Source of the DNA: Chanos chanos
Taxonomy: Eukaryota; Chordata; Actinopteri; Gonorynchiformes; Chanidae
Direction of reading: 5' to 3'
Length of the DNA: 64,000 nucleotides
Assembly (NCBI RefSeq): GCF_902362185.1
Contig: NC_044509.1
Location: 15,193,866-15,257,865, forward strand
The position numbers and the translations under genes are program-made. This document shows positions 22,957 through 33,440 of this stretch, in pieces; positions within the stretch are counted from its first letter, which is position 1; each line of letters starts with the position of its first letter. Below the pieces are notes generated by a model, which saw only the letters and a program-made list of their open reading frames with translations, was not told the DNA's origin and did not search any database.

Positions 22957-23439
22957 CCTTTTTACAATCAAAATTGTATTTTCATAAGCTAGATGCCCCT
23001 GTTTCATTCAGTGAGTGAGTGTTTGCGAACGAGCTGATTCAGTTCACTGAGCCCAACAAGATGCTAAATGAGTGATAGCCTATGTTCCTTGCAAGGATTT
23101 TTTATGACTCGAAGGATTCGTTGGATTCCACTACATTAAATGTCAGGTCGTCATTTGGGGACTTGCATTCAGTAAATTCTTGCAGCCAATAACATGGTAC
23201 GCTGAAAAATACAGTCCGCCCCTGAAAGGCCATTTGTTCATGTTAGGATCAATCCTCTAAAAGGAAGCATAAAAAAGTCACCAGAGACGTCATGTCAACT
23301 GTTAACGAGTGACGAAGAATTTAGAAAACTGAAGGAACAAACTGGTGCACTGAAGTGAGCTAGATCAGTTTGTTCACTTAAAAAATTCATTCACACATAA
23401 TGAATAGTTCATGAATGACAACTTTAGTCGGCCACAGAA

Positions 23440-24446
23440 TTTGAGAAACGAAAAGCCACATGCCTGTGTAGTGTTTACTTGGAGCATTATTCTGAAGCTT
23501 TATGCAAACAGCTGTCACAAAATTAGTTAAATACTGGGCAATATGTTTTTCCCTTTCAGGCATAGACGAACTTGTGGATAGTGACTCAACGAAATGACTT
23601 GTGGTACACCTACTGGACGGTCACTCGGTGTATGATACTGGCATGTTCATATGGACACACTGGAGTAAACAACACGGTAAGGACGTAAAAGAAATATGAG
23701 CTCCACTTGTGGCTTGTAGCCCATAAAGCCTTTGAACATTGTGGAACCTCATGACAATGCAGAAGCTAACCTCACTTTCTGGTTCCTTATTATCCCAGGA
23801 ATGTCCAAAGCAGAGCTGATATGACCTGCCACCTCAACAAGACCCATAGAACCTAAAAGTCTGCTGTTTCCTCACTGCGACCTCAGTCACCTAAAGACAT
23901 GGGGCCAGTCCATTCCTGGTCAGGGAATCATTAAATTGGTCCATCATTTGCCTGTGCTTAACCATCTATCTCTACAACACTGGGCAAGGTAGCTAGGTTA
24001 GCTCTACTTATGAATAGTTTCTAACTGCGGTTAGAATAATTCCACTACATAGCATGACTTGTATCACTTCCTCCTGCCCATTTCAAGTCTGCCCTGTTTG
24101 TTGGCTCAACTGTGCTGTCCATAGGTGTGTATCCAAAATACAAATTTTGGGTGGCAGAGGAGAGACAGGGACAAACAACGTTTTGGCAGGGTAACGCTGG
24201 TATAACAGACAGTGGAGGTTTGTGCAAGCTCCTCTGGTTCTAGGTGTATGACTTACTTGTCTTGCTTTCTAGCAGTCAGTGGAAATTAATCTGGGATTGT
24301 TTTACAAGAAATGAAGGACAAGGTGGTTATACTTAGGCTTCTTGACATATCTTCACTTTCTTTCAAGGAACAAAAGAGTTAGGCACACATCAGGGATCAT
24401 TACGATTCAGTAAAATTTGTCAAAGCACTGTCATGAAATTCATATA
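23440..24446. other. Displaced upstream spacer of the 17313 OR and unassigned DNA
   Basis: About 23490-23620 matches the distal upstream spacer of the tandem type III genes (gctttatgcaaacagc, gggcaatatgttttt, acttgtggtaca). The remainder has no recognised gene or repeat. Confidence 0.5.
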
Positions 24447-24454
24447 ATTATTAT

Positions 24455-25205
24455 TAGAGCGCAACCGATAGATTGGCATGCCGATATTATCATCTGATAT
24501 GAGCTAATTGCTGATAAATTGGTATCAGTGTTTATAACTGCCAATAAATGACAATTCCAGAAGAGACGAAAGATGGATCCTATAACCATGTTATGACATT
24601 CATGTCAGCCATACTTGGCTTTGCTGCAGTAACATGAAAGCCTGTACAGTCAGTCAAACATCAAAATTACGTTTAATGTTATGGTAGCTGAGTGGTGTGG
24701 ACTAAGCTGTTGACAGACTTGATTGTAGGTTTATCGTGGTAGTTCTAGCGAGCAAACAAACAACGGTCCTGTCATTTTTCCCTTGTCTCTTCTAAATTTT
24801 TTCTCTGGTAACATCGCTTACAGCAGCTTATAACGCTGTCAATTGCTAAATTAGGTTACCAACAAAGCAAAGTAATGCCCTGTTTATCAGTAATGCCCTA
24901 AATGAAGCAATGGTAAGTATATATCTGCCACTCGCATGTCTGTAGTTACTGTAGTTATTAAAACAAGAGGGGACACGTAAATAATTGTGAGCTGAACAAG
25001 TATCTAACATGGCTTGGTAGCCAAACAAAGTTATCTAGTTTCTCTCTCAAACGTGTGTGTAATCCTAAAGTCCCAAGTCCTCGATATGACATGACTGCAG
25101 TCATGAAGTATTAAATGCATTCAACAGCAGCGTAAAAAAAAAGAATATAGCCTGATATATCATTAATGGTATCTGTCTGAAAAATCCAATGTTGGTCAGG
25201 CTCTA
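24455..25205. mobile_element. hAT-superfamily non-autonomous element with intact TSD
   Basis: The element begins TAGAGCGCAACCGAT and ends ATGTTGGTCAGGCTCTA, so the ends read TAGAGC...GCTCTA in inverted orientation. Subterminal motifs match as well (gatattatcatctgatat against atatatcattaatgg). It is flanked by a perfect 8-bp target duplication ATTATTAT (24447-24454 and 25206-25213), diagnostic of hAT. It is 751 bp long with no transposase frame. It resembles a hAT repeat common in fish. Confidence 0.8.
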
Positions 25206-25213
25206 ATTATTAT

Positions 25214-25668
25214 GGTTATAGATTGTTATAGGAAAGTCTTGAAGAATTAATTAGCGGCATAAAAGAACATTAGCCTACTATTTACACTTATGCTGACAAA
25301 CCCATTTCACTTTCACAAATAGCCTAATGAAGAACTGCTGGAAACTCGGCAAGATAGTTTGCAACATGATTTTTGTACTGATTCACTAATAAGTTCAAAT
25401 AAGATGGTAATACTACATGTTCATGGAAAAAACTGCCTTCAGGAATTGATGAGCCAGTTTTCCCCGTTACATTCTTTTCTGAAACATGCTGCAGGAAAAT
25501 GATCTCTTTTTGGGCAACAGAGCTAGAATTCCAAATCCTTAAGTGTGCATTGCTCTCATGAAAAGATTAATTATCATACTTTCCATGTTCCTCCTCTGTG
25601 TTTTTGTCAAATGCAAAAATAATCATTGACACAGAGAATCTGTTTATGTTCCTTGTTTTTTTCAAGCA
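25214..25668. other. Unassigned spacer
   Basis: AT-rich, no gene, no recognised repeat. It ends where similarity to 8306 onward begins. Confidence 0.4.
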
Positions 25669-25929
25669 GTAAAATTTCACACGGCAATATTCCATGAGAG
25701 AAACTTAATCTTATCAATGGAATACTGTTTTAATGTAACAACATGTCAATATAAAATGTACAGTTGGTAAAGGGCTGCCTCTATACACACACATGTATAT
25801 ATGTTTGCGTGCACACACACACACACACACACACTGGAATATACATTTCTATTCAGGATTTTCCTGATGTACCTTTTCCTACAGCATATTTACCTTGAAG
25901 TACATGTAACTGTTATCTGAGCAAAATAA

Positions 25930-25970
<41 letters not shown>

Positions 25971-26396
25971 CATGCACTTTTATTAATGTGAAGACACAGT
26001 GAAGGTGAGTATGCTTATAGAACATAAAATGCGTAAAAACAGACCGCACACACTATGGATGAACCGTATGTTCAGAGATGAAAATATTTATTTTTATGAC
26101 TTATTCACCACAACACTTTGATTCTGACCAGTGACAAAAATGAAAATACATGTTAAAGGGTTTGGTAATGCCTAAGTATCAATTTGAACAGCATATATTT
26201 GAACAAGAAATATAATCCGAAGTACATGGTTTACGCCCGATAAGGCAAATATCATCCATTGCAAATGGACACATTTAACATGAGACACAAACAATATTAC
26301 TGCCACATTTACAGAGTTTAGGCCTGTGAATGTCTTTTAACAGATCTTTTAAGGACATCTGAACCTGAGTGCAGGAGAGAGTACTTTTGGCATCTC

Positions 26397-27377
26397 TCAT
26401 TGGGAAACAGAATGAATAATTGGCTTCTGTGAAACAGCCTGCTGTCGCCTCACCCATCTCCCCAGTCTCTGTCTGATCTCCTGGTTGCGAAAACAGTAAA
26501 TAAAAGGATTGACTAGAGGTGGGAAAATGCTGTAGAACAGCACGAGGAGAATGCGGAAGTCGGCGCTCATCTTAAAACCCCCCAGTGCAGTTATGTAGAC
26601 GAAGCACCGGGGCACGTAGTAAAGGGAAATGATGCTCAGCTGCGAACTGCAGGTGGAGAACGTTTTCCAGCGGCCGTGAGAGCTGGCTATTCGCAGCACC
26701 GACACGATAATGCAGCCGTACGAAAAGATGATGAAAGAGAGAGGGCCGAGAAGCACTAACAGGGCAGTAGAAAGGGACACGACCCTGTGCACGCTGCTGC
26801 CGGCGCACGCCAGGGCTGAGATGGAGATTGACTCGCAGTAGCAGTGGATGATCCTGTTTGGCCCACAGTAGGGCAACTCATAGGCTTGTACCGTCGTGAT
26901 GGTAGGTGGGACCACAGCAAAGACCCAGGCCAAAACATTGAGAATCGCCATAATGCGATTTGTCATCATCGAGGGGTATCTAAGCGGGTGACAGATGGCA
27001 ACGTATCGATCTAGAGCCATAATCATCATGATAAAAGAGGTCAGGGTACCAAAATAATGCACCAGGTACCTCTGAAAGAAGCATACTTGGAAGGGAATCG
27101 CTCCTGCATCAAACCAGTACCGGGCAATTATCTTGGGTAGAGTCACAGTGCAGAAACTAATATCGGCCAAAGCAAGACTAACCATGATTATGTACATTGG
27201 CTTCCGAAAGCTGCGGCTGAACACAAAAAGTCCCATCAGAAGCAAATTTCCTGTCACTGAGGTTACATATATGAGGAACAAAGTGACTGAAACAAGACCA
27301 TAGTAGTCGGAGTGGAGTCCCGGGAAACCCACAATGATAAACTCTGTGATGGTGGTGGTCCCATTCTCCTTTAGCAT
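26397..27377 (-). CDS. Odorant receptor, type II copy 2
   Basis: This gene encodes a complete 326-residue odorant receptor, about 98% identical to the 10145 copy. The substitutions I count are Asn/Ser and Val/Ala in TM2, Ile/Met, Val/Ile and Ala/Val around TM4, Val/Leu in TM5 and Ser/Ala in the TM6-TM7 loop. All landmarks are retained: NGT glycosylation site, PMY, MALDRYVAIC, the loop Cys set, KTFSTC and NPFIY. The start MLKENGTTT is one base after a ctttccag-type splice acceptor. No disabling change is seen. With the 10145 gene it defines the two-module duplication. Confidence 0.95.
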   Translation of the reverse strand: MLKENGTTTITEFIIVGFPGLHSDYYGLVSVTLFLIYVTSVTGNLLLMGLFVFSRSFRKPMYIIMVSLALADISFCTVTLPKIIARYWFDAGAIPFQVCFFQRYLVHYFGTLTSFIMMIMALDRYVAICHPLRYPSMMTNRIMAILNVLAWVFAVVPPTITTVQAYELPYCGPNRIIHCYCESISISALACAGSSVHRVVSLSTALLVLLGPLSFIIFSYGCIIVSVLRIASSHGRWKTFSTCSSQLSIISLYYVPRCFVYITALGGFKMSADFRILLVLFYSIFPPLVNPFIYCFRNQEIRQRLGRWVRRQQAVSQKPIIHSVSQ

Positions 27378-27681
27378 GCTGGAAAGATTCAGAGATCATA
27401 TGTGTTAAAGCATATTACAATTGCTTACTTAGTGGTACAACACGTTTACCATCCTTGCGATTTTTAAATAATCCACATTTTAGTTACTGCATTATTTTCC
27501 CTGAGAGCATCACTGATTTTTTTTTATCATGTTAAAAAAGACAACGATGAAGCAATAATGAAATGGACAATTAGTTCACATCAGGTCAACACTTAAGGTA
27601 CAGCGTAGATTATACAGATCTGCCCTCCCCCCATTTACAACAGGTTACAAAGAAATCTGTAATCTTAGGAACAAGATGTAC

Positions 27682-27752
27682 CTTACTGTATACAGTTATG
27701 CTCTGAATGATGAAGGAATGGTCACACAGGTACTCAGACCCTGTTTTATATA
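27682..27752 (-). promoter_or_regulatory. TATA box and noncoding first exon, type II copy 2
   Basis: TATATAAAAC on the - strand (27743-27752) is followed by a short exon ending at 27682 with a GTACAT donor. The acceptor AG is at 27380-27379, leaving a roughly 303-base intron. It is conserved with copy 1 except for a small extra segment near 27640-27665 inside the intron. Confidence 0.55.
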
Positions 27753-29489
27753 CTTTGTGCTGAGGTGGAGGATGCTTTCGATAGGGAAGGGCATGTCTAT
27801 GTTTTTGACGTGTCTATTCACATTACATGAGGAGCTGCACTGGGGATTAGGCACAGAAAAGGACAGTGAGAACAATGATTCAGTTATTTAGATTCCTAAG
27901 TCAAGGTCAAGTTCAAGTTTATTTAAAGCCCAATATCACTGTTTATGGTCTCAAAAGGGCTTTATAACAAACGAAACAGGATGGCACCCCCTGACTTAAT
28001 CCTCATAGTGGGCAAGAAAAAACTCCCCCTAAAAAACCCAGAAATCTTGAGAAGGACCACAGAGAGAGGAGACCCTTTCATGGTTAGACAGGTGTGCAAA
28101 AGGTGTCGATCCAGTGAGCAATTAAAAACAATATAGTCATAATGAAAAAAAAAAACACACTAGCAGACAAAATAAGATGACAAAAGCAGCATGGGGCTAT
28201 GACCATGGCAGGCGACACAGCCACAGCAGCACAGCACGATGACCAGTCACGAAGTCGCCACACCAGCCAGAGGGAGGGGGATGACTACTAAGAGGAGAAT
28301 GACAGGGAAGAGATGAAGAGGATGGGGAAATGGGTTGGGGGAGGGGGCGGGGCACATCTGGGAGGAAGACAGCCACACTCATACTCAAGCATAAGAGACA
28401 TACACACGGAGAAGATGAGGGGGGAAAAGGAGAGCATTATTGGGGTATAAGGACTTAATAATGTAAATAAAGAATGTAGTGGATAGATGCATTAACACAG
28501 CAAAGCTAATGGCCGTGGAAGGCGTAGAAGGAGCAGGGCCACGCAGGGCGAGCAGAACCAGGGACCAAAAGTCATGGGGACAAAGTCAAGCCACAGACCT
28601 AAAGATGGGCGCCACATCTGTGCAACAAGACACAGACATCCACTCACAAAGACAGAGGAGAGACATAAAGTAAAGGGGAAAGAGAGTAGGGAGAAACTGT
28701 GAGAGACATCTAAACCAGCAGAAACTAAACTGAACTATGACAGGACAGCCTACAAGCATGGACAGAGCCTCCTTCAATGGTGAAATCCTTATTATATTAT
28801 CCATAAGTTAGAGAAAACAGATAAGTTTTTAGGTTTTTTTTGACGGTATCAAGAGAGTTTGCCTCCCTAATTTCTGTAGGTATACCATTCCAGAGGAAGG
28901 GAGAACGGTAGGAAAAGGTTCAGTAGCCAGCGGACTTCTTTTTGACTCTTGGAACAACCTTGAGAGCACAGGATGCAGGGCTTGGGGGGTGGGGGTGTAG
29001 GTTCCAATTAAGTCACTGAATTGGGAGCCAATGAAGGGAAGCCAGTACAGGTGTAATGTGGTCAAACTTCTTTGTTCTGGTCAGGATTCTGGCAGCAGCA
29101 TTCTGGACCAGCTGAAGACTTTTGGTACTAGAGGTAGGCAGACCAGAGAACAGACCATTGCAGTAACCAAGGAGAGACGTGACAAATGTGTGAACAATTG
29201 TTTCTGCATCAGCCATATTTAGCATGGACCTAATTTTAGCGATATCACAGAGGTGATAAAAGGCAGTTTTGGTTGTGTTTTTGATGAGTGACTAGCAGTG
29301 ACTAGCAAGAGACCACAGTCAAAAATCACAAGGTTTTTAGCTATAGAGTTTTGAGAGATGGTGCAGCTGTCAAAATTAAGGATAAGATCACTAAAAAGAT
29401 ATTTATGAATAGGGGGACCAATGATCAGCATTTCAGTCTTGCCTGTATTAAGCATCAGGAAACTTGAAGACATCCAGCCCTTAACAGAT

Positions 29490-29895
29490 TCAAGATATTT
29501 GTGTTACATACTTGTACAAGTACATCAGCAGTGAAAAGAATTGCAACAACCCTGACAAACCCTAGTAGACGTGAAGCTAAATATCAGTATAAAATTAACT
29601 AAAGAAGAGAAGAGAAAAAAGAAGAAAAAAATAAATAAAGCTACACACAGGTAAAGTAACAGAAAAAAAACAATATAAAATAATAAATAATAATATAAAC
29701 TATATACATGGAGTGAAAGCTAAAGGCTAAATATCAGTGTAAAATTAAAATCAAATAGGAGATAAAAAATATAAAAAGGTACATATAGGTAACAGAGAAT
29801 CAGTATAAAAATATAAATGATAACAGAGACTATATACAGGAGTAAACAGTGGAAATGTGTAAACAAGATGCACAGTGCAGAAGGTAAAGGTGTAT
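29490..29895. repeat. A-rich low-complexity stretch inside the LINE complex
   Basis: Repeated blocks of the type ctaaatatcagt(a/g)taaaatta and atataaa(c/t)...tatatacagg occur at about 29576-29600 and 29728-29750. This suggests a short internal duplication. No coding content. Confidence 0.4.
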
Positions 29896-29899
29896 AACA

Positions 29900-31080
29900 A
29901 TTGTACTATGAATTGAACCTACACTTTATCCCTGCACTGCCTTTTAGCCACTTGTCTGAGCTTGTAAGACGCTGCTTTGTACGGTGTCATGTCCCTAGAG
30001 TTGAGCCGGTGGTGCATGCTTTCAGAGTCTTGCAGATAGTTTTATCAACCCACAGTTTCTGGTTGGGAAAGACCTTCACAGTCACCATGGGCAAGATATC
30101 TTCTATCAACTTGGACATGAAACACGTCACCATTTCTGTAGACATGGCGACGCTATCAGAGCTCTCCCAGAACATGTCCCAGGTCACGTCACTCAGTGCA
30201 TCCTGAAGTGTAGCCTCTGACTGGGCAGACCAGCATCTGATCTCCCTTGTTACATGGGCTTCCTGCCTAAGCCTTTGTTTGTATTCCGGTATGAGAAAGA
30301 TGGTGACGTAGTCAGCCTTACCAAAAGCCAGGAGAGAGGTGGCTTTATAGCTGAAACATTCCTCGGATCACACCAGTTGTTGTTGTTGGTCATGAAACAT
30401 ACTTTACCACCTTTAGATTTGCCAGATTCCTCTGTCTGCTCCATGCGAAACACAGAATGTTTCAGCTGGTCGAACGGCATGATCTGGCACCGCAGGGGAG
30501 AGCCATGCCTCAGTGAAACAAAGGATGTTGCAGTCCCACATGTCCCTTTGGAAGCAGACCCGGGCCCTGATATCGCCCAGCTTGTTATCCACGGCCTGAA
30601 CATTAGCAAATACGATATCAGGCAGGGGTGGACGGTGTGCACTCGCTTGCAGTCTGTTTTGGGTTCTGGCCCATTTTCCTTGGTGTTTCCTCTTCCTGCT
30701 TTTCCGCGGAGGCTCGCTTCCATTGTTAGGATCCTCGTCCCGGAGGATCTCTTTTTGCCAAGTGGGGCTATCATGTGTAACTTCGGAAAAACGGTAAGAA
30801 GTTATGGTTGCAATATTAGGGACTTTCAGACCAAACAGTTCTAGGGTCTCATTTGACAGGAACTACCCCCTGGGGAGCTTCCCTTAGAACTACATACGTT
30901 CTAGGGCTTTTTTTCTGTTTGCATTCGCACCGCCAGTAGGAACGCTGAAGTGACGTAAGCCAGCCGACGGCATAGCAGCTAAGAGCTGTTGTTTATGACT
31001 AACCAGGATAGCTGCACATTTTTAAGTACAAATTTAATGACTTTTAAGACCTTTTAAATACCTCCAAAAGGGGAAAAAAA
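29900..31080 (-). mobile_element. CR1/Rex1-like LINE fragment inserted in the L2-like LINE
   Basis: On the - strand a leader is followed by the endonuclease N-terminal region (translation near 30560 gives FANVQAVDNKLGDIRARVCF then DMWDCNILCFTEAWLSP). A later piece at 29987-30187 reads MTWDMFWESSDSVAM, then KVFPNQKLWVDK, typical of the stretch between endonuclease and RT. The endonuclease middle is shortened and frames are broken; no RT is present. It is the same general clade as the LINE at 62768. Confidence 0.6.
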
Positions 31081-31425
31081 TACCATTACTGCGGCAAAAG
31101 AAATCGACAACCTAGACTGCAGTATACACAATTAATGAGTTTTATTGAATTTGAATGACAGAAATATTGAGTGCACATTAGATAACATATAACTGGCTTC
31201 TCATTAACGAAAAAAAAACTGTATGGCGATAGACCCAGTCCAATGGAAAAAAACCCCGTCCCCCTGCGTCTATGCATTTACCACTGCAGTAGCGGTGAAT
31301 GACTCGGTGGGCACAGTACTTTTCTGGTGCTAGCATAGCGCTTGTGCCTGACGCTTGCTCGCAGCATCGTGTTTTTTTTTTCTTTTTCCCCGCCAAGGAC
31401 CGACCCCTGAGGAACACTGTAGTCA
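31081..31425. other. Unassigned insert at the left edge of the split LINE
   Basis: No recognised coding region. Poly-A and poly-T tracts suggest retroposon ends. Confidence 0.3.
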
Positions 31426-32162
31426 AGCTAACAGTACTCAGAGGTCACATTATTATAGTTGACACACTGTTTTCTCTTTGAGAGATAAGATTTAAACCAA
31501 GAAAGCACCAAGCCATGAATACTGATTTGATTTTCCAGGCACTTCAACAATATGGTGTGATAGATTGTGTCAAATGCTGCACTCAGATAAAGCAGGATAA
31601 AAATGGAGGTAGCACCAGTGTCCATAGCTAACAAAAGATCATTAATCACTTTAGTAAGTGTGGTTTCAGTAGAATGAACCTGACACCTGACTGAAACACT
31701 TCAAACAGATTGTTGGAGGACATATAGGCTATAAGCTGATCAGTTACATTTTTTCAGTTACTTTTGAAAGAAACGGGAGATCAGAAATCAGCCTGTAATT
31801 ATTTAAGGCTTCAGGGTCAAGGTTAATTTTTTTAAGTAAACGCCTGATTACAGCTGTTTTAGAAGCGGAAGGTAAAACACCAGATTCAAGTGACACATTT
31901 GGAAGGTTAAGCACTGTTAGGTCGAGGACAGAGAAAAGCCCTATGAAAAGGTTTAGTAGGTAGGTGTTCAAGTAGGCAAGGGGCTGGTTTAGCAGAGTGC
32001 ACCAATTTGGATAGCATGCCTAAAGGGATAGGATTAAATTAGGTTAAACAGTGCACATCCTGATTAATGTCTGGTGCAGTGATTGAGAGTGTGCAGGTAC
32101 GCTGATTTGATAGATCATTTTGAATATAACCATGAATTAAGTCTATTTTTTTGCAAGAGAAA

Positions 32163-32777
32163 TGTCATGGCCTGTGAAGCCTGGGACATGGCGTTTGAAC
32201 CCAAAAGCAGACTGAGGCAAGAGTTCAAAAGGTGAAATTTTAATGATCAAAAAACAAACACAGAAGATGGCAGGCAGAATCCACAGTCAATTCACAGACT
32301 GGAAAAATGGGGATCAGGCAAAAACATGGTTAGAGTCCAGGCAGAGTTTAAAAAAAACTAGAGATCAGTCCAATACAAAAAACAGAGGTACAGGAGAGCA
32401 AAGCAGTAATCAAAGTGAGCAGGTACAGGTTACAGACAAGGAGAGCAAAACATTCCAGGCAATCACCAAAAACCAAAAGAACAAGACGAGCAAAAATCCA
32501 AAAAACAGGCAGTAGTCAAAAACAGGAACAAGAATCAGAATATTCATGAAAAGGCTAGAAAATCTCCAGTGAACAGACAAGATAATCTGGCAAGCACTGA
32601 ATGGGTGAGACATGGCTTTTAAAACAGTCTAATGAGGTGATAGTTAACAGGTGTGTTGAGACAAAGCTGGTGATAGGTGTAGCTGCAAAAACCTGGAGCG
32701 GAACCCAGAAGCAGGGCACAAACAGGAGAGAGGGAAAACATGGCTAAACAGTGGAAGGACCAGGTTGGATTGTGACA
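32163..32777 (-). mobile_element. Solo LTR fossil inside the L2-like LINE
   Basis: A 615-bp block with TGTCACA...CATGACA ends when read on the - strand. A TTTTAAAAGCC box lies near the middle and an ATTAAA-type signal near the downstream end. There is no internal region beside it. This is the shape of a solo LTR left by recombination between the two ends of an LTR element. It is inserted in the LINE and therefore younger than it. Family not determined. Confidence 0.55.
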
Positions 32778-32923
32778 AAAAATTCAAGAAAATCGTTTGC
32801 TGCAAAAGGGCTTGACTGAGGTGAGTGATTCTGGGTTAGTTTAGATACGGTGACAAAAAGGAGCCTGGGGTTATTTTGGTTAAGGTTAATGATTGTCGAG
32901 TAGTAAGTGGATTTAGCTGTGGA

Positions 32924-33082
32924 CAGAGATGGCAAAAGTAAAAGTAGAAGTACTTTTGCTAAAAAAATCACTCTAGGAAGAGTTAAAATAACTTACACTT
33001 TACAAAAACGCTTCTCAGTTTAACTCTACTTAGAGTACTTTTTTTAGCAAAAGTACTTCTTCTTTTACTTTTACCATCTCTG
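32924..33082. mobile_element. 159-bp hAT MITE with perfect 8-bp TSD
   Basis: Terminal inverted repeats begin CAGAGATGG and continue AAAAGTAAAAG(T)AGAAGTACTTTTGCTAAAAAAA; the right end is the complement, ending CCATCTCTG. The direct repeats GCTGTGGA at 32916-32923 and 33083-33090 are identical, the 8-bp duplication expected for hAT. It interrupts the L2-like LINE coding region. It carries no gene and must be borrowed by an autonomous hAT. Confidence 0.9.
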
Positions 33083-33130
33083 GCTGTGGAGAGGACACGC
33101 TTATAATCCGTCAGGCTATCATGCCAGGCG

Positions 33131-33440
33131 TGGTGGAAGACCTCTAGTTAAGTGGTGCACTGTTTTCAGGTAAAGGAATTTGATAAATACCCGATAGCAC
33201 CAGCTGCTCTGTGCGAAGGACCTGGTGGCAGTGCAATCAGTGAAGGCAAAAATTCTGTTTGATCTCGAGAACTGCTACCCTGATGAGTTGTCGTCTCATC
33301 TCGGGCACGGGGAATCATCGGATGGGCTCTACTGTGGCAACCTCCTGACATACTTGAGCTTTGCCAACTATCAAATTCACATTTGGCCAAATTATGAGTC
33401 AGGGAAGCACAGTTTAAGTGACTAAAATCTAAACGAAGTA
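33131..33440 (+). pseudogene. Unidentified coding-like fragment, copy 2
   Basis: After ttttcag the + strand reads VKEFDKYPIAPAALCEGPGG. A shifted frame then gives VKAKILFDLENCYPDE and, further on, GESSDGLYCGNLLTYLSF. The first part matches the fragment at 15290-15450; the second part has no counterpart there. The function is unknown to me. The Gypsy fossil begins immediately to the right. Confidence 0.4.

Larger units (their letters stand above)
18725..23440. mobile_element. Nested transposon complex above the 17313 promoter
   Basis: Comparison with the tandem type III units shows that the OR upstream spacer is interrupted between about 18720 and 23450. It resumes at 23500 with gaagctttatgcaaacagc, matching aaagctttatggaaacag at 42910. 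The outer part (18740-19075 and 22960-23420) is rich in gaatctgttca/gattcagttc motifs typical of a teleost DNA repeat. Inside it is a long-inverted-repeat element, and inside that a LINE. Outer limits and family are uncertain; the interruption itself is clear from the paralogues. Confidence 0.6.
25669..27888. repeat. Module 2 duplicate of the type II OR segment
   Basis: This segment is a near-copy of 8306-11640, lacking the interspersed repeat and minisatellite found at 8413-9510. It includes 3' flank, a CA array (25810-25833), a GT array (25933-25962), the receptor, its 5'UTR intron and the TATA region. Similarity stops at about 27888 where an L2-like LINE tail begins. Confidence 0.85.
27895..33130 (-). 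mobile_element. L2-like LINE, - strand, split by later insertions
   Basis: Read on the - strand, the element starts near 33130. Its coding pieces include CNSTIINLNQNNPRLLF-type sequence (32744-32971), the reverse transcriptase fingers (LLKKINLDPEALNNYRLISD, LPFLSKVTEKM, 31744-31971), the RT palm start (LYLSAAFDTIYHTIL, 31428-31649), the RT C-terminal side (MLIIGPPIHKYLFSDL, 29219-29473) and the terminal domain (LQLVQNAAARILTRTKK, LASLHWLPI, 29013-29225). A roughly 1 kb 3'UTR ends in an antisense tail at 27900 (caagttcaagtttatttaaa). The YADD-bearing segment is lost where the block at about 29490-31420 interrupts it. Several frames are broken. It also carries the insertions listed separately. 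Confidence 0.7.

Noticed and set aside
30250-30844. Overlapping frames of 174 and 196 residues on opposite strands.
   Set aside because: They are shadows across the CR1/Rex1-like LINE leader and endonuclease start; the recognisable protein is in a different - strand frame.
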